Source: Rhinolophus ferrumequinum (lineage: Eukaryota; Chordata; Mammalia; Chiroptera; Rhinolophidae). Taken from it: DNA of 64,000 nt. The notes under the pieces are model-generated. The model had not been told where the DNA came from, did not search any database, and saw only the letters and a list, made by a program, of their open reading frames with translations. Shown piece by piece: positions 45,206 through 57,832 of the stretch (position 1 is its first letter; every line of letters begins with the position of its first letter). The translations under genes were made by a program, and so were the position numbers. The stretch covers positions 39,590,187-39,654,186 of the forward strand of contig NC_046305.1 in the NCBI RefSeq assembly GCF_004115265.2. The letters run 5' to 3'.

Positions 45206-46795
45206 GTTTTTTTAGTCGAAATTAAAAGACAGTTCTGGACCACAGTAACTTTCTACTTCATATTGCGTTAAAAGAGAAGTTTGCAATTTTATTTCAATAG
45301 AAAGTTTCTTCCTACTCTATTTCTGATTCTCCAGCAAGCCAGGTAAGAAGGTCAGCAAGAATTCAGTATAATTGCAGAAATTTGTTTGTTTTATTAGTGA
45401 GTACCATTCCAGCCTGAATTTATGTTTTCAGCTTTATATCCTCATTGTTTTTTTTTTTTTTTTTTTTTTTTAAGATGAAGCCAAAAACAGTTAGAATGAA
45501 AGATCATTAATTCTTCTGAACTAAAATGGGTTTTGTTCATTGTTTGGCCATGACACTATTATGGAAACCTGAAGTATTTGGTTTGGTTTTGCTTGGGGAA
45601 AAGCAAAAAATTGTAGAGTACCAGAGATTTAACAGGATTAAGTGGATTATCCATTCTGTATGGCCCTTTCACCCACAAACCCACTCCTAATTTATGGTGA
45701 TGATTAATTCTCCTATGAAAGCAACAAAAAAAAACAGAGAGGGAAATACTTAAAGCAAATTATCAGCCCTTTCATTAACAATATATCTCGCAAAGCATCA
45801 CAGAGAATATGCTGCTTCTTGCCATTTTTGCCTCTTTTCCTCACTATCATCCATTAAAACACCTTAGTGCTGTATTCAGGTGCATTCCAATGGCCACATT
45901 CAGAGTTACCTCTGTCTATTCCTTTTATTCCTTGAAATTGTGCAAAAAATTACAAGGTAGAGGTATAGGCAACAATCAACAACGTTTGGCTACATTATTG
46001 AGATTTTTCTTCTCCCAAAACATTCTGCAGGACCTAGTGTCTCTCTCTTTGCATGATGATGGACTTTAGTGCTTTTCTTTTAATGGGTCTTTGTTTTTTT
46101 CCATGTCTCAAACAGCTATTTCTGAGTTTCAATGCAGTGACTGGAAGAGTTTACAGTCCTTCTCCTTTTATCAGGAACTTCCATTATATATGTGAACAAG
46201 ACAATCGCCTCCATCCATGCAGAAGTCATGAGCCTCCTAATACTTCTGGTCTTACACACACTGCTGTGAATAATAGCAATTCTGGACTCATTCCCACATC
46301 AGGGAGGCTACACATTGACATTCAATAAAACAGCAATCGAAGTCTTCTTTTTTTAGCTCTAGAACCTCATTCATAACCAGCTAACAATTTAAAGTTTTTA
46401 AATTACACCATATCATAGTCCTCAGAAATGTTCTCTTTATGACTCATTGCTTTCACTTCAACATAGTTTTGTGAGTGGGTGCCTCATAGTAGGAGCTGAA
46501 GCAGAAGAGAAAGTTCATTAAATAATCATTTTGTATATTATAACACATGTACCTAATAAACACATTGAAAGATTTAAAATATTCCAGGGAGGACATAGTC
46601 ATAGAGGCAGTTTGAAATATGATTTAAGCAATTATAAAAATATATTTATCAAATGCAGACAACCAATCTGTGTATTTCAAGGGAAAATACTTTATTTAGA
46701 CTTTGAATTCACTTTTTATTCATCATTAAAGCCAAAGTTCTAACATTTCATTTCTATTGCAAACTTACCACCATTTACTTTGCTTCTATTATATT
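45206..46795. other. No gene seen; poly(T) run inside
   Basis: A T-run of about 24 at 45,449-45,472 could be a reverse poly(A) tail, but nothing recognisable adjoins it. Frames of 70-91 codons at 45,809-46,743 lack motifs. Confidence 0.45.
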
Positions 46796-46809
46796 CTGCT
46801 TAAAATATG

Positions 46810-46852
46810 ATATATATATATATATAAATATATATATATATGTACCATATAT

Positions 46853-46890
<38 letters not shown>
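46810..46890. repeat. (TA)n microsatellite with central palindrome
   Basis: Two TA tracts flank 'gtaccatatatggta', itself a palindrome, so the whole can fold on itself. Confidence 0.9.
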
Positions 46891-46893
<3 letters not shown>

Positions 46894-47324
46894 CAAGTTT
46901 ATAGTAAATCCTAGGTGAAAATTAAACTAAAAATGTATTAAATAATAAAATAGCTAAATGAAACAAGTTATTAGACTAAATTACATTTTAATTAATTTGA
47001 CAGCATATCATATTAATGATTAATCTCCTTTCAAGTACTTATATTATCTAGTTTGTCTTTTCCTTTCTCACCAATAAAGTTAATATATATGTTAAAGAAT
47101 GTTTGGTAAAGTGGTACATTAAATATTTTGTCAGTGTTATTAGCAAAAACCTGGTATTTAAAGCTACCAGACCCTCTATATCTAACAGAGAAATAGCTCC
47201 ACTTGGTATTACTGTTTTTGCTTTGGGAAGATTCTCTCATGTGTCCTCTCACATTACAGATACAGACAGTGAGTTCCCATTACATGCAAAAGGTATAGAA
47301 TAGTGAAGATAACACTGAAAGAGA

Positions 47325-48775
47325 ACACAGTTGGAGGACTCAATTTACTCAACTTTAAGATTTCATATAAGCCATGGTAGTCATGACATCATGGTGTTGG
47401 TGAAAAAAAGATACATAGATCACAGGAACAGAATAGAGAGCCCAGAAATAGACTAACACAACTATAATCAACTGATTTTGACAAAGATACAAAGGCAACT
47501 CAGTGAAGAAAGAAGAATCTTTTTCATCAAATGGTGCTAGAACAATTGGATATCCACATGTGAGAAAAAGAAATAGAACCTAGATACAACTTCATTACTT
47601 ATATACAAAATGGCTCAAATGGATTATAGATCTGAAAAGCTTCTGGAAGAAAATTTGAGTTACCTTGGGTTTGGTGGTAAGTTTTTAGATACAACACTAA
47701 GAACATGATCTATAAACAACAATAACAACAACAAAACAAAACAAAACAACCAACAAACAAAAAACACCAACCATGATCCATAAAAGAAAAAACTAAGAAG
47801 TTGGGTGGGTTTAATTAAAAAAAAATAAAATTGCTGTGAAGATAAATAGAGGATGTGTTTTTGTCAAATCACATATATGGTAAAGGATTATTCCAGAATA
47901 TACAAAGATCTTTTAAAACTTAACAATAAAAAACAAAATACTCAATGAAAACAATGGGCAAAAGATTTCAACATACATTTCACCAAAGAACACATATAGA
48001 TAACAAATAAGAATAAGAAAAGATGTTCAACATCATTAATCATAAATCAACAACAAAATACCATTACATACCTATTAGGATGGCTAGAATTCAAAGACTT
48101 GACAATACCAATATGTGGAAAAAATACAGAGCAACAGAATTTCTCATTCATTGCTCGTGAGAATGTAAAATGGTACAGCCACTTTGAAAGACAGTGTGGA
48201 AGTTACTAATAAAGCTAAACAGTTTTACATATAATTCAACAATTAAGCTCCAACTGATTTGAAAAATGATACTCACATAACATCTGCATACACGTATTTA
48301 TAGCAACTTTATCAATAATTGCCAAAGGAAAAAAACTGGAATAAAACAAACTATCCTTCACTAGGTGAATGGATAAACAAACTGTGGTAAATTCATATCA
48401 TGGAATATCATTCAGTGATAAAAGGAAATAAACTATCAAGCCACAAAAAAGACATGGATGACTCTGAAATACATATTGCTAAGTGAAAGAAGCTAGTCTC
48501 AAAAAGTTACATACTATATGATTCCAGTTATATGGCATTTGGAAGAGAAAAAAAAAAAAAGAAAAAGAGAAAGAAAAAAACATATGTGGTTCCCAGCAGT
48601 TTGGGGTGGGAAAGAGTTGAATAGGTAAAACACAGGACTTTTCCAGGCAGTGAAAGTATTCTGTATGATATTGTAACAGTGAATACATGACGTTGCATAT
48701 GTTAAAACTCCTATAACTTTACAGCACAATGAGTAAACATTAATGTACGCAAATTAAAGAAATATATTTAGAAAG
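47325..48775 (+). mobile_element. Old L1, ORF2 3' part and 3' UTR
   Basis: 'agcccagaaatagactaaca', 'caaatggtgctagaacaatt', 'ggataaacaaactgtggtaa' and 'catggaatatcattcagtga' mark the ORF2 C-terminal region. 'ggacttttccaggcagtgaa' and 'gtaacagtgaatacatgacg' mark an old L1 3' UTR. The reading frame is decayed. Confidence 0.85.
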
Positions 48776-48779
48776 TTAA

Positions 48780-49712
48780 GGGATCCTAGAATGGAATGCA
48801 AAAAGGTGATGGAAGAATCTAAATGTGTTATAACTGTAAGAAACAACCACACTGAAGGGGTTGTGACAAAGATACTAACCTAATAACTTGGAAATGAGTG
48901 GAACCTGTAAGACCAAAAGCAAAAGTAACTGTACATTCTCTATTTGGTAAAGTTGTTTCCGACTGGCATATGGGCTAGAAATTCTGAAAGCCCTACACAT
49001 GAATACTGGAATTGAACAATTAAAATAAATGAATAACAGATGGTGGGAACAGGTTTCTCACTGTTGGAGTGGGAGTATAAGCTAGGGAAGGAGGTTAGAA
49101 TGATCCATGTGGCTATAGAACCTAATGAACTCATGGTTAGTTTACTATAGATATGGGTGGGTATCTAGAGAGAAATACTTGTAGATGTGTATATATAAAT
49201 GGGTTAGTATACATACATACATCTAGTTTTTCTTCCAGTTTAAAGGGTCTAAAAACAACAGAAACGCAGTCATAATGAGCAAACCTAGTTCACAGATTTT
49301 GGTTTCTTGCACCATAGTCTAATACAAAGAACCAGAGTTCCTTGAGGAAGGGCTGATCCTAGGAATGAAGCAAGAAATACACAAAATAAGCCTAGAGCAA
49401 CTTGTGCCAGGAAACAAGGGCCCAAAAGAGAAAAAAATTGCTAGGGTCGTGTAAAAGGGCCCCAAAAGCCAAAGAAAACAGCTACCAAAATAGAACAATT
49501 TGAGCAACAAAATGTACAAAGTATGGACTCGAGATTAATAAAATAATAAATATCAACATTGGTTTATGAATTGTGACAAATGTACCACATTAATCCAAGT
49601 TGTTAGTAACAGGAAAACCTGGCATGGGGTATCTGGGAACATTCTGTAGTTGTTTTGCAATAATTCTGTAAATCTAAAACTGTTCTAAAATAAAAAGTTT
49701 ATTTTAAAAAAA
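48780..49712 (+). repeat. Old L1 3' UTR
   Basis: 'aagaaacaaccacactgaag', 'gacaaatgtaccacattaat', 'cttgcaccata'-type sequence and the closing 'ctgtaaatctaaaactgttc' then an A-rich end match an old L1 3' terminus. Confidence 0.75.
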
Positions 49713-50269
49713 CTACACACTCTCCTGAGCAAAGTGTATGTTTATGATTATCTATGGATAGGTAATAATATCACATCCCAAAGATCATTGAAAGGTCTTT
49801 TTCTCCAGGTTTCAAGTCCATTAACCTGCACAATGCTCAAAGTTTATAGCCTAAGCTAATTTTATGCCAAAAGACAAGACCCACAAATTTTCCAAAACGA
49901 TTAAAACAAATGCTGTGCATTTTCTGTCAGATTAAATTTTACATTGCTTTTGATCTTTATAGCTTGTATATGAGATACATTGCAGATTTAAGAACAAAAT
50001 TCACTTAGACAAGTAAATGACTTTTGTGCTGTATATTTCCACACACTAATAGCATCATTTGCATGCTAAAGATATGACATTTTTATTCTGCTGTGGCCAC
50101 CAAGGATTAATTTAATGAATTGAAAAAGTTTGGATTGTCTTCTGAGAGAGAGAAGGTTGAAAGGTACATTTTGCTAAATATTTAAAATCTTTAACCTTTG
50201 TGGTATAGATCTCCATGATTGAAGAAAAAAAAAAAAAGATAGGTGCTTAAAGCATAGTTGTAACTTGCT
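49713..50269. other. No gene seen; unassigned sequence
   Basis: No frames or named repeats. Confidence 0.45.
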
Positions 50270-50374
50270 TGAATTTTTTTCTTTCTTAAATTCAGAGGTA
50301 ATTTAGGTAAATTACTGACCTAATATTAGGTAAATTAGGTAAATTACCTCTGAATTTAAAAAAGAAAAAAATTC
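50270..50374. repeat. Near-perfect inverted repeat (hairpin), about 35-bp stem
   Basis: 50,270-50,305 pairs with 50,340-50,374 ('ttaaattcagaggtaattta' against its complement 'taaattacctctgaatttaa') with one or two mismatches. The 34-nt loop contains repeated GGTAAATTA words. It matches no transposon family in this window. Confidence 0.85.
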
Positions 50375-50829
50375 TTTGAATTTAATACACAATATTTCTA
50401 ATAATGTTATAATTATGCTATGGTAGAATTTCCAAACATGTTTGTAAGATTTCCTATGATTTCTATTTTATCAAACCCAGGGCATGGAACAGTTACTTTT
50501 ACATATTCAATAATCCTGATTGGATCAATGAATCAATCCATTAATTAGTACCAAATCCCACTTAACACAGAGATTCAATTCATTGCTCAGATGGTAGTGT
50601 CCCAGAGTGGAGAGCACCAAACATCTGTGAGTCTATATAAGCTCATCATGAATTAGGAGGGGAATGAATGACAAAATCCCAAAATGCAAATGATAAGAAA
50701 TTAGGGGCAAATCTTATCTCGGGCTAGCTTTGATGATTAAGTAGATGGTTACTTCAGCACAGTTCTACCTCAGACTTACACCTCTATCTAAGGAGAAGTG
50801 TACAGAAAGAAGGATGAACATCTGAACAG

Positions 50830-51020
50830 AAAAGAATTCAGGATAGACACAGAGAACAGATTGGCAGTTATCAGTGGCAAAGGGGGTCAACCATATGGTG
50901 ATGGATGGTAACTAGATTTGTGGTGTGATCACGTTGTACTGTATACAAAGATTGAATTAATATGTTGTACACAGGAAAACAGTATAATGTTATATAGCAA
51001 TTTTACCTCAATATAAAAAA
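50830..51020 (+). repeat. L1 3' UTR fragment
   Basis: 'cagttatcagtggcaaaggg', 'gatcacgttgtactgtatac' and 'tgttatatagcaattttacc' then an A-rich end. It differs from the young L1 that lies downstream. Confidence 0.65.
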
Positions 51021-51024
51021 AGAA

Positions 51025-51110
51025 GAAAGGGAACAAAGAAGGAAGGAAAGAAGGAAGGAAGGAAGGGAGGGAGGAAGCAAGGAAAGAAATGAAAGAGAGA
51101 AAGAAAGAGA
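51025..51110 (+). repeat. (GGAA)n-rich purine tract
   Basis: An almost pure purine run with GGAA/GGGA units, probably grown from the A-tail of the preceding L1 fragment. Confidence 0.9.
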
Positions 51111-51389
51111 TCCAGGATGCCCTCTCTAGTTCAACAAAGACCATGACTATCTGATTTTAGTGATGTTAAGATAACTAAATTTTCATTGAAAGAAACTCCC
51201 CACAGCAAACAAACAAATCAAAATTATATAAACAATTTAAAATAATTATATTAATCTCAATGCCAGTTGATTTTAAACAAATTATTTCCTAATTGATCTT
51301 GTAGACTATCTCCTCAGGAAACATTCATTGACCTGGAGTCTTAACACACTTTGCTCATCCATAACATAGAACCAACAACATGTCAGGTT

Positions 51390-51403
51390 AAGAAGGGATA
51401 GGC
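51390..51403. repeat. L1 target-site duplication, left
   Basis: AAGAAGGGATAGGC, identical to 57,819-57,832. Confidence 0.93.
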
Positions 51404-52460
51404 AGAGACGTCATCAAAATGGTGGCGTGAGGTGAGCCTCTGTAAAGCTTCCCTGGAATTTACAACTAATCGAACAACAATAACTCCACAAAAGACTCCC
51501 TGCACACCAGACAGGCAAGACGAAGAGGCCCACTACTGAATTCACCTAAAGGTGGGTGAATCGCGCAAGCAGGGGAGGAGGAAAGGGAGAAGTGTGGAGA
51601 CAAGGCGCAGCGGGCACAGGACGCAGACCTAGCTCAGCGCTCCGAGCTCGCTGCATCCCGGAACTACCGCAGCTGCGGGAGGGGGAAGAACTCGGACTGC
51701 TAGGGCTCCGCTTATGGCCCACAGGGCTGAGGGGGCAGAATATAACACGGCTGAACCCAACGCTCAAGGCAGAGACGTCGGAGAAAAGACTGAGGGAAGA
51801 AGGCTGAAAACAGTGGTTTAAGCCCTCACTGTCCAACAGAGAATGGAAGCCTTAGGCACTGAGACTAGCCGCCCCCTCCTTACCCTCCCAGAGCTCACCC
51901 CGCCCCCACCTGCCCAGTGCTAGAAACAGAACAGTAGCAGTGTCTGATCAAAAGAACAGAATATTTGCTGTTCTGAGAACTGTGGACCGCAGACACAGAT
52001 TCGCAGCCCAGCTAGTTCTGACAGAGGGGAGGGAGCTGTGGAAGCAAGACCAGCTGTGGTGGTGGTCACCGCCATTCCTCTGGGCCACCTCTCACAACTC
52101 ATCCCGCCCCTAGCCCCACCTATCTGGTGGATCTCTGCAGGAGAAAACAGAACTGCTGAAACATACAGGCTCTGAATCTATTTCAGGAAGAGCTTTGGAA
52201 CTTCAGAAGCTCTCTGCATACCCACACGGACACTGCGCCCTGTGACCCAGGCGAACTATTAACAGAGGAGAAGCCCATCTCCCAGGGAATCCCCCCATTG
52301 TGTGAGAAGCCGGAATAGTGCAGAGAAAACATAGCACTACCATGTGAGAGAGAAAAAAAAGGCTGCAGTCAGAGAGAAAATAAAACATTCTACCAACAAG
52401 TACTGGAAAACAAAAGAAAGACCTCTTCCTATCAACCTGTTGCAAAAGCCACTCCTGTAA
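51404..52460 (+). promoter_or_regulatory. L1 5' UTR with internal promoter region
   Basis: About 1.06 kb, GC- and CpG-rich, starting GAGACGTCATCAAAATGGTG. The CAAAATGGTG stretch contains AAAATGG, close to the YY1-type core found near the start of many L1 promoters, and GACGTCA resembles a CRE. In L1 this region drives transcription from its first base. A 96-codon minus frame (51,546-51,836) and an 83-codon plus frame overlap in it. Confidence 0.7.
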
Positions 52461-53481
52461 ATGTCTAGGAAGAGAAATAATAAATCAATAATTGCCATGA
52501 ATAACCAAGGCAACAAGACAGCTCAGAAAGAAAGTGAAAAGTCTCCAGAAAAGGAACTTAAAGATATGGAAATATGTGACTTAGATGACAGAGAATTCAA
52601 GATTGCAGTTCTGAAAAAAATCAATGAGATGCAAGAAAACACAGACAGGCAGTTTAATGAACTCAGAAACACAATCAAAGAACATGAGCATTTTATGAAA
52701 GAGATTGAAATTTTAAAAAAGAACCAAATAGAATTTCTGGAGATTAAAAACTCAATAGAAGAAATTAAGAATGAAATAACCAGCTTAGGTAGTAGAGTTG
52801 ACCAGATGGAGGAAAGAATCAGTGACATTGAAGATAGAAACCTGGAAATTACACAGATGAAAGAAGAAAGAGGCTTGAGATTTAAAAGAAATGAAAGAAC
52901 TCTACAAGAACTTTCTGACTCCATCAGAAAGAGCAATATAAGAATAATGCTCATACCAGAAGGAGAAGAAAGAGAGCAGGGAACAGAGAATATATTCAAA
53001 CAAATTGTCAATGAGAACTTCCCAAACATGGACAGAACTTGATCCTCGAATCCAAGAAGCAAATAGAACACCTAATTACCTCAATCCCAACAGGCCTTCT
53101 CCAAGGCACATTGTATTGAAGCTGTCTAAAATCAATGACAAAGAAAGAATCCTTGAGGCAGCCAGGGAAAAGAGGACTGTAACCTACAAAGGAAAGCCCA
53201 TTAGATTATCATCAGATTTTTCAGCAGAAACTCTACAAACCAGGAGGCAGTGGAACCAAATATTCAAACTGTTGAAAGAGAGAAATTATGAGGCAAGAAT
53301 AATATATCCAGCAAAGATATCCTTTAGATATGAAGGAGGAATAAAGACCTTTCCAGACAGACAGAAGCTGAGGGAATTTTCTAATGCACTACAAGAAATA
53401 CAAAAGGAGGCTATTCGACCACCATCAACAGGGACACTTTGTGGCAACCGAAATATAAAAAGGGGGAGAGTAAAGGCCTGA
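52461..53481 (+). pseudogene. L1 ORF1 (RNA-binding ORF1p), frameshifted
   Basis: ORF1p forms trimers that coat L1 RNA. The start ATG at 52,461 opens 193 codons: a basic, acidic-patched N-terminus (MSRKRNNKS), a coiled coil of about residues 50-140 (heptads such as NEMQENTDRQFNELRNTIKE and SRVDQMEERISDIEDRNLE) and the start of the RRM region (SNIRIMLIPEGEE). The frame changes near 53,030-53,040; the +1 frame continues with LDPRIQEANRTPNYLNP, RPSPRHIVLKLSK and the C-terminal domain (VTYKGKPIRLSSDFSAETLQ) to a stop at 53,481. A single indel explains the break, so ORF1 is otherwise well preserved, about 338 residues in all and as expected for the family. Confidence 0.92.
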
Positions 53482-53725
53482 ACTGGATTATGGGACTGGA
53501 GAAAGTAAGCGTGCTGAAGAAAATGAAATACTGTAAATATCAAACTTTCTTTTACATAAACTTAAGGGTAACCACTCAAAAAAAATCCAGAACTGAAATA
53601 TATACTGTAATAAAAGAAGAAACAGAGGGAAACATCATAGACTACCATCACACCGAAATAATAGACAACAACAAAAAGGCAAAGAAACAATGGAGACACA
53701 GCCTTACCAGAAAACTAAAGATAGA

Positions 53726-56700
53726 ATGACAGGAAATCCTCACATATCAGTAATCGCCCTAAATGTAAATGGACTAAACTTAACAGCAAAAAGGCACAGA
53801 GCAGCAGATTGAATCAAAAAACTAAACCTAACCATATGCTGTCTCCAAGAGACACATCTCAGCTACAAGGACAAGCATAGACTCAAAGTGAAAGGATGGA
53901 AATTGACACTCCAAGCAAATGGTACCCAGAGAAAATCAGGTGTAGCCATAATGATATCAGAAGAAACAGACTTCAGGGTGAAAAAGATAACAAGAGACAA
54001 AGATGGACATTTCATAATGGTAAAGGAGACTATACAACAAGAAGACATGACAGTCATCAATATTTATGCCCCCAATCATGGAGCATCGAAATATACCAAG
54101 CAATTACTAACAGAACTAAAGGGAGAAATTGACCAAAACACAATTATACTAGGGGACTTAAATACATCATTGACAGCTATGGATAGATCATCCAAACAGA
54201 AAGTAAATAACGAAATAGCAGCCCTAACTGACACATTAGATGAAATGGACATAATTGACATATATAGAGCACTTCATCCTAAAATATCAGCCTACACATT
54301 CTTTTCTAGTGTACATAGAACATTCTCAAGGATAGACTATATTGGGACATAAAATAAGCCTCAGAAAATTTAAGAAGATTGAAAGCATACCAAGCATATT
54401 CTCTGATCACAAAGCTTTGAAATTGGATATCAACTGCAAAAAGAAAACAGGAAAAAAACACAAATACATGGAGATTAAACAACATACTTTTAAAGAACGA
54501 CTGGGTCAAAGAAGAAATTAGAGGAGAGATCAAAAGATACATAGAAAAAAATGACAATGAAAATACATCCTACCAAAATTTTGGGGATGCAGCGAAAGCA
54601 GTTTGAAGAGGGAAATTTATATCATTACAGGCCTATCTCAAGAAACAAGAAAAATCCCAAATAAATAAGCTCATGTTACACCTTAAAGAACTAGAAAAAG
54701 AAGAACAAGTGAAACCCAAGGTCAGCAGAAGAAAGGAAATAACAAAAATCAGAGCAGAACTAAATGAAATAGAGAACAAAAAGACAATAGAAAAAATTAA
54801 AGTGACAAAGAGCTGGTTCTTTGAAAAGATTAACAAAATTGACAAATCCTTGGCAAGACTCACTAAAATAAAAAGAGAGAAGACACTAATTAACAAAATC
54901 TGAAATGAAAAAGGGGAACTTATCACAGACACCACAGAAACACAAAGGATCATCCAAGAATACTATGAAGGACTATATGCCATCAAATTCAATAACCGAG
55001 TAGAAATGGACAACTTGTTAGAAACATATAGCCTTCCAAGGCTGAACCATGAAGAACTGGAAAATCTAAACAGACCGATCACCAGTAACGAAATTGAATC
55101 AGTCATCCAAAACCTTCCCCAAAACAAAAGTCCGGGACCAGATGGCTTCACTAGTGAATTCTACCAAACCTCCAGAGAGGACCTAATACCAATCCTGCTC
55201 AAACTCTTCCAAAAAATTGAAGAAGAGACAGTACTCCCGAACTCATTTTATGAGGCCAATATAACCCTGATACCAAAACCTGGTAAGAACAACACAAAAA
55301 AAGAAAACTACAGACCAATCTCTCTGATGAATACAGATGCAAAAATCCTAAACAAAATTCTAGCAAATCAAATACAACAATGCATTAAAAAGATTATTCA
55401 TCACGACCAAGTGGGGTTCATCCCTGGGGCACAAGGATGGTTCAACATCCGAAAATCCATCAATGTGATACATCACATAAACAAAATAAAGGACAAAAAT
55501 CATATGATTATATCAATTGATGCAGAAAAAGCATTTGACAAGATACAACATCCATTTATGATTAAAACACTTAATAAAATAGGTATAGAAGGAAAATACC
55601 TTAACATAATAAAGACCATATATGACAAACCCTCAGCTAATCTCAAAATTAATGGTGAAAAACTGAAGCCCTTTGTTCTACGTTCAGGAACACGACAGGG
55701 CTGTCCCCTATTACTTCTGCTTTTCAACATAGTGTTGGAAGTCCTTGCCAGAGCAATCAGGTAAGAGAAATAAATAAAAGGCATCAAAATTGGGAATGAA
55801 GAAGTTAAATTATCACTCTTTGCAGATGACATGATGCTATATATAGAAAACCCTAAAGACTCCACCAAAAAGCTATTAGAAACAATCAACGAATACAGTA
55901 AAGTTGCTGGCTACAAAATCAACGTACAAAAGTCCATTGCATTCCTATACTAACAATGAAATCTTAGAAAAAGAAATACGAAAAACAATTCCTTTTGCAA
56001 TTGCAGCAAAAAGAATAAAATACCTAGGTATAAACTTAACCAAGGATGTGATGGACCTATATGCTGAAAAGTATAAGACATTTTTGAAAGAAATTGAAGA
56101 AGACACAAAGAAATGGAAAGACATTCCGTGCTCATGGATTGGAAGAATCAACATAGTTAAAATGCCATATTACCCAAAGGAATATACAGATTTAATGCAA
56201 TCATCATCAAAATCCCAATGGCATTTTTTAAAGAAATAGAACAAAAAATCATCAGATTTGTTTGGAACCACCAAAGACCCTGAATAGCCAAAGCAATCTT
56301 AAGAAAAAAGAACAATACTGGAGGTATCACACTCCCTGACTTTAGCTTGTACTACAGGGCTACAATAATCAAAACAGCATGGTATTGGCAGAAAAACAGA
56401 CATATAGACCAATGGAATAGAATTGAGAACCCAGAAATAAAACCACATAAATATGGACAGATAATTTTTGACAAAGAAGCTAAAAACATACAATGGAGAA
56501 AAGACAGCCTCTTCAATAAATGGTGCAGACGTGAAAAAAAAAAAAAGCCACGTGCAAAAGAATGAAACTGGACTGCTATCTGTCACCATGTACCAAAATT
56601 AACTCAAAATGGATCAAAGACTTAAGCATAAGACCTGACACAATAAACTGCATAGAAGAAAACATAGGTACTAAACTTATGGACGTTGGGTTCAATGAGC

Positions 56701-57546
56701 GTTTTATGAATTTGACTCCAAAGGCAATGCAAGTAAAAGCTAAAATAAATGGGACTATATGAAACTTAGAAGCTTCTGCACAGCAAAAGAAACCATCAAC
56801 AAAATAAAGAGGCAACCAACTGAATGGGAGAAGATTTTTGCAAACAGTGCCTCCGATAAGGGGCTAATATCCAAAATATACAAGGAACTCGTGAAACTCA
56901 ACAACAAAAAAACAAACAACCCAATTGAAAAATGGGCAGACGACCTGAAGAGACATTTCTCCAAAGAGGACATACAAATGGCAAATAGACATATAAAAAA
57001 ATGCTCAACATCACTAATCATCAGAGAAATGCAAATAAAAACCACAATGGGATATCATCTACCCCAATCAGAATGGCTATCATCAACAAGACAAATAGTA
57101 ACAAGTGTTGGAGAGGCTGTGCAGAAAAAGGAACCCTCATACACTGTTGGTGGGAATGCAGACTGGTGCAGCCACTATGGAAAGCAGTGTGGATGTTCCT
57201 CAAAAAATTACGAATAGAATAACCATATGACCCAGCAATCCCTCTCCTGGGTATCTACCCAAAAAATCTGAAAACATTTATACATAAAGACACGTGTGCT
57301 CCAATGTTCATTGCAGCTTTGTTTACGGTGGCCAAGACATGGAAACAACCAAAATGTCCTTCGATAGATGAATGGATACAGAAGTTGTGGTATATATACA
57401 CAATGGAATACTATTCGGCGGTAAGGAAAGATGATATAGGACCATTTGTGACAACATGGATGGATCTTGAGAGTATGATGCTAAGGGAAATAAGTCAGAC
57501 AGAAAAAGCAGAGAATCATATGATTTCACTGATACGTGGTATATAA
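53726..57546 (+). pseudogene. L1 ORF2 (endonuclease and reverse transcriptase), multiply broken
   Basis: The ATG at 53,726 starts MTGNPHISVIALNVNGLN, the endonuclease N-terminus. Endonuclease motifs follow: CCLQETHL (catalytic Glu), INIYAPN, ILGDLNT and SRIDYI. The reverse transcriptase is best kept at 55,006-55,764 ([38 protein letters not shown]). FADD, the catalytic motif, lies at 55,819-55,830 within [17 protein letters not shown]. The C-terminal cysteine region ([18 protein letters not shown]) is near 57,100-57,160 and the end (MWYIYTMEYYSAV-like) at about 57,390. Breaks include a TGA at about 53,810, frame changes near 54,340, 54,455, 55,950, 56,163 and 56,533, and stops near 54,604, 54,901, 55,762 and 55,771. 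Two Leu replace Ser-Pro after QGCPL. It cannot encode an enzyme. Confidence 0.93.
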
Positions 57547-57818
57547 ACCAAAAACAACAAAAGAACGAGACAAACAAATGAGAAACAAAAATTCATAGAC
57601 ACAGACAATAGTTTAGTGGTTACCAGAGGGTAAGGGGGGTGGGGGTGGGAGATGAGGGTAAGGGGGATCAAATATATGATGATTGAAGGAGAACTGACTC
57701 TGGGTGGTGAACACACAATGGGATTTATAGATGATGTAATACAGAATTATACACCTGAAATCTATGTAATTTTACTAACAATTGTCACACTAATACATTA
57801 AAAAAAAAAGGAAAAAAC

Positions 57819-57832
57819 AAGAAGGGATAGGC
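57819..57832. repeat. L1 target-site duplication, right
   Basis: AAGAAGGGATAGGC, identical to 51,390-51,403. Confidence 0.93.

Larger units (their letters stand above)
51404..57818 (+). mobile_element. Full-length L1 retrotransposon, inactive
   Basis: About 6.4 kb in order: GC-rich 5' UTR (51,404-52,460), ORF1, a spacer of about 245 bp, ORF2, 3' UTR (57,547-57,799) and an A-rich tail. It lies between perfect 14-bp target-site duplications, so the insertion boundaries are exact. The sequence on both sides rejoins into an L2/MIR-like relic ('gggaatatagaacgttctta', 'aataaatgcttattgtatga'). Both reading frames carry several breaks, so the copy cannot move on its own. Its last 280 bp match the truncated copy at 2,745-3,033. 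Confidence 0.95.

Noticed and set aside
50270-50374. Hairpin considered as a microRNA precursor
   Set aside because: The near-perfect stem and repeated loop words fit a recent inverted duplication better, and there is no sign of transcription.
52523-53071. 182-codon minus-strand frame
   Set aside because: Antisense of L1 ORF1; the A-rich sense strand leaves few stops in the complement.
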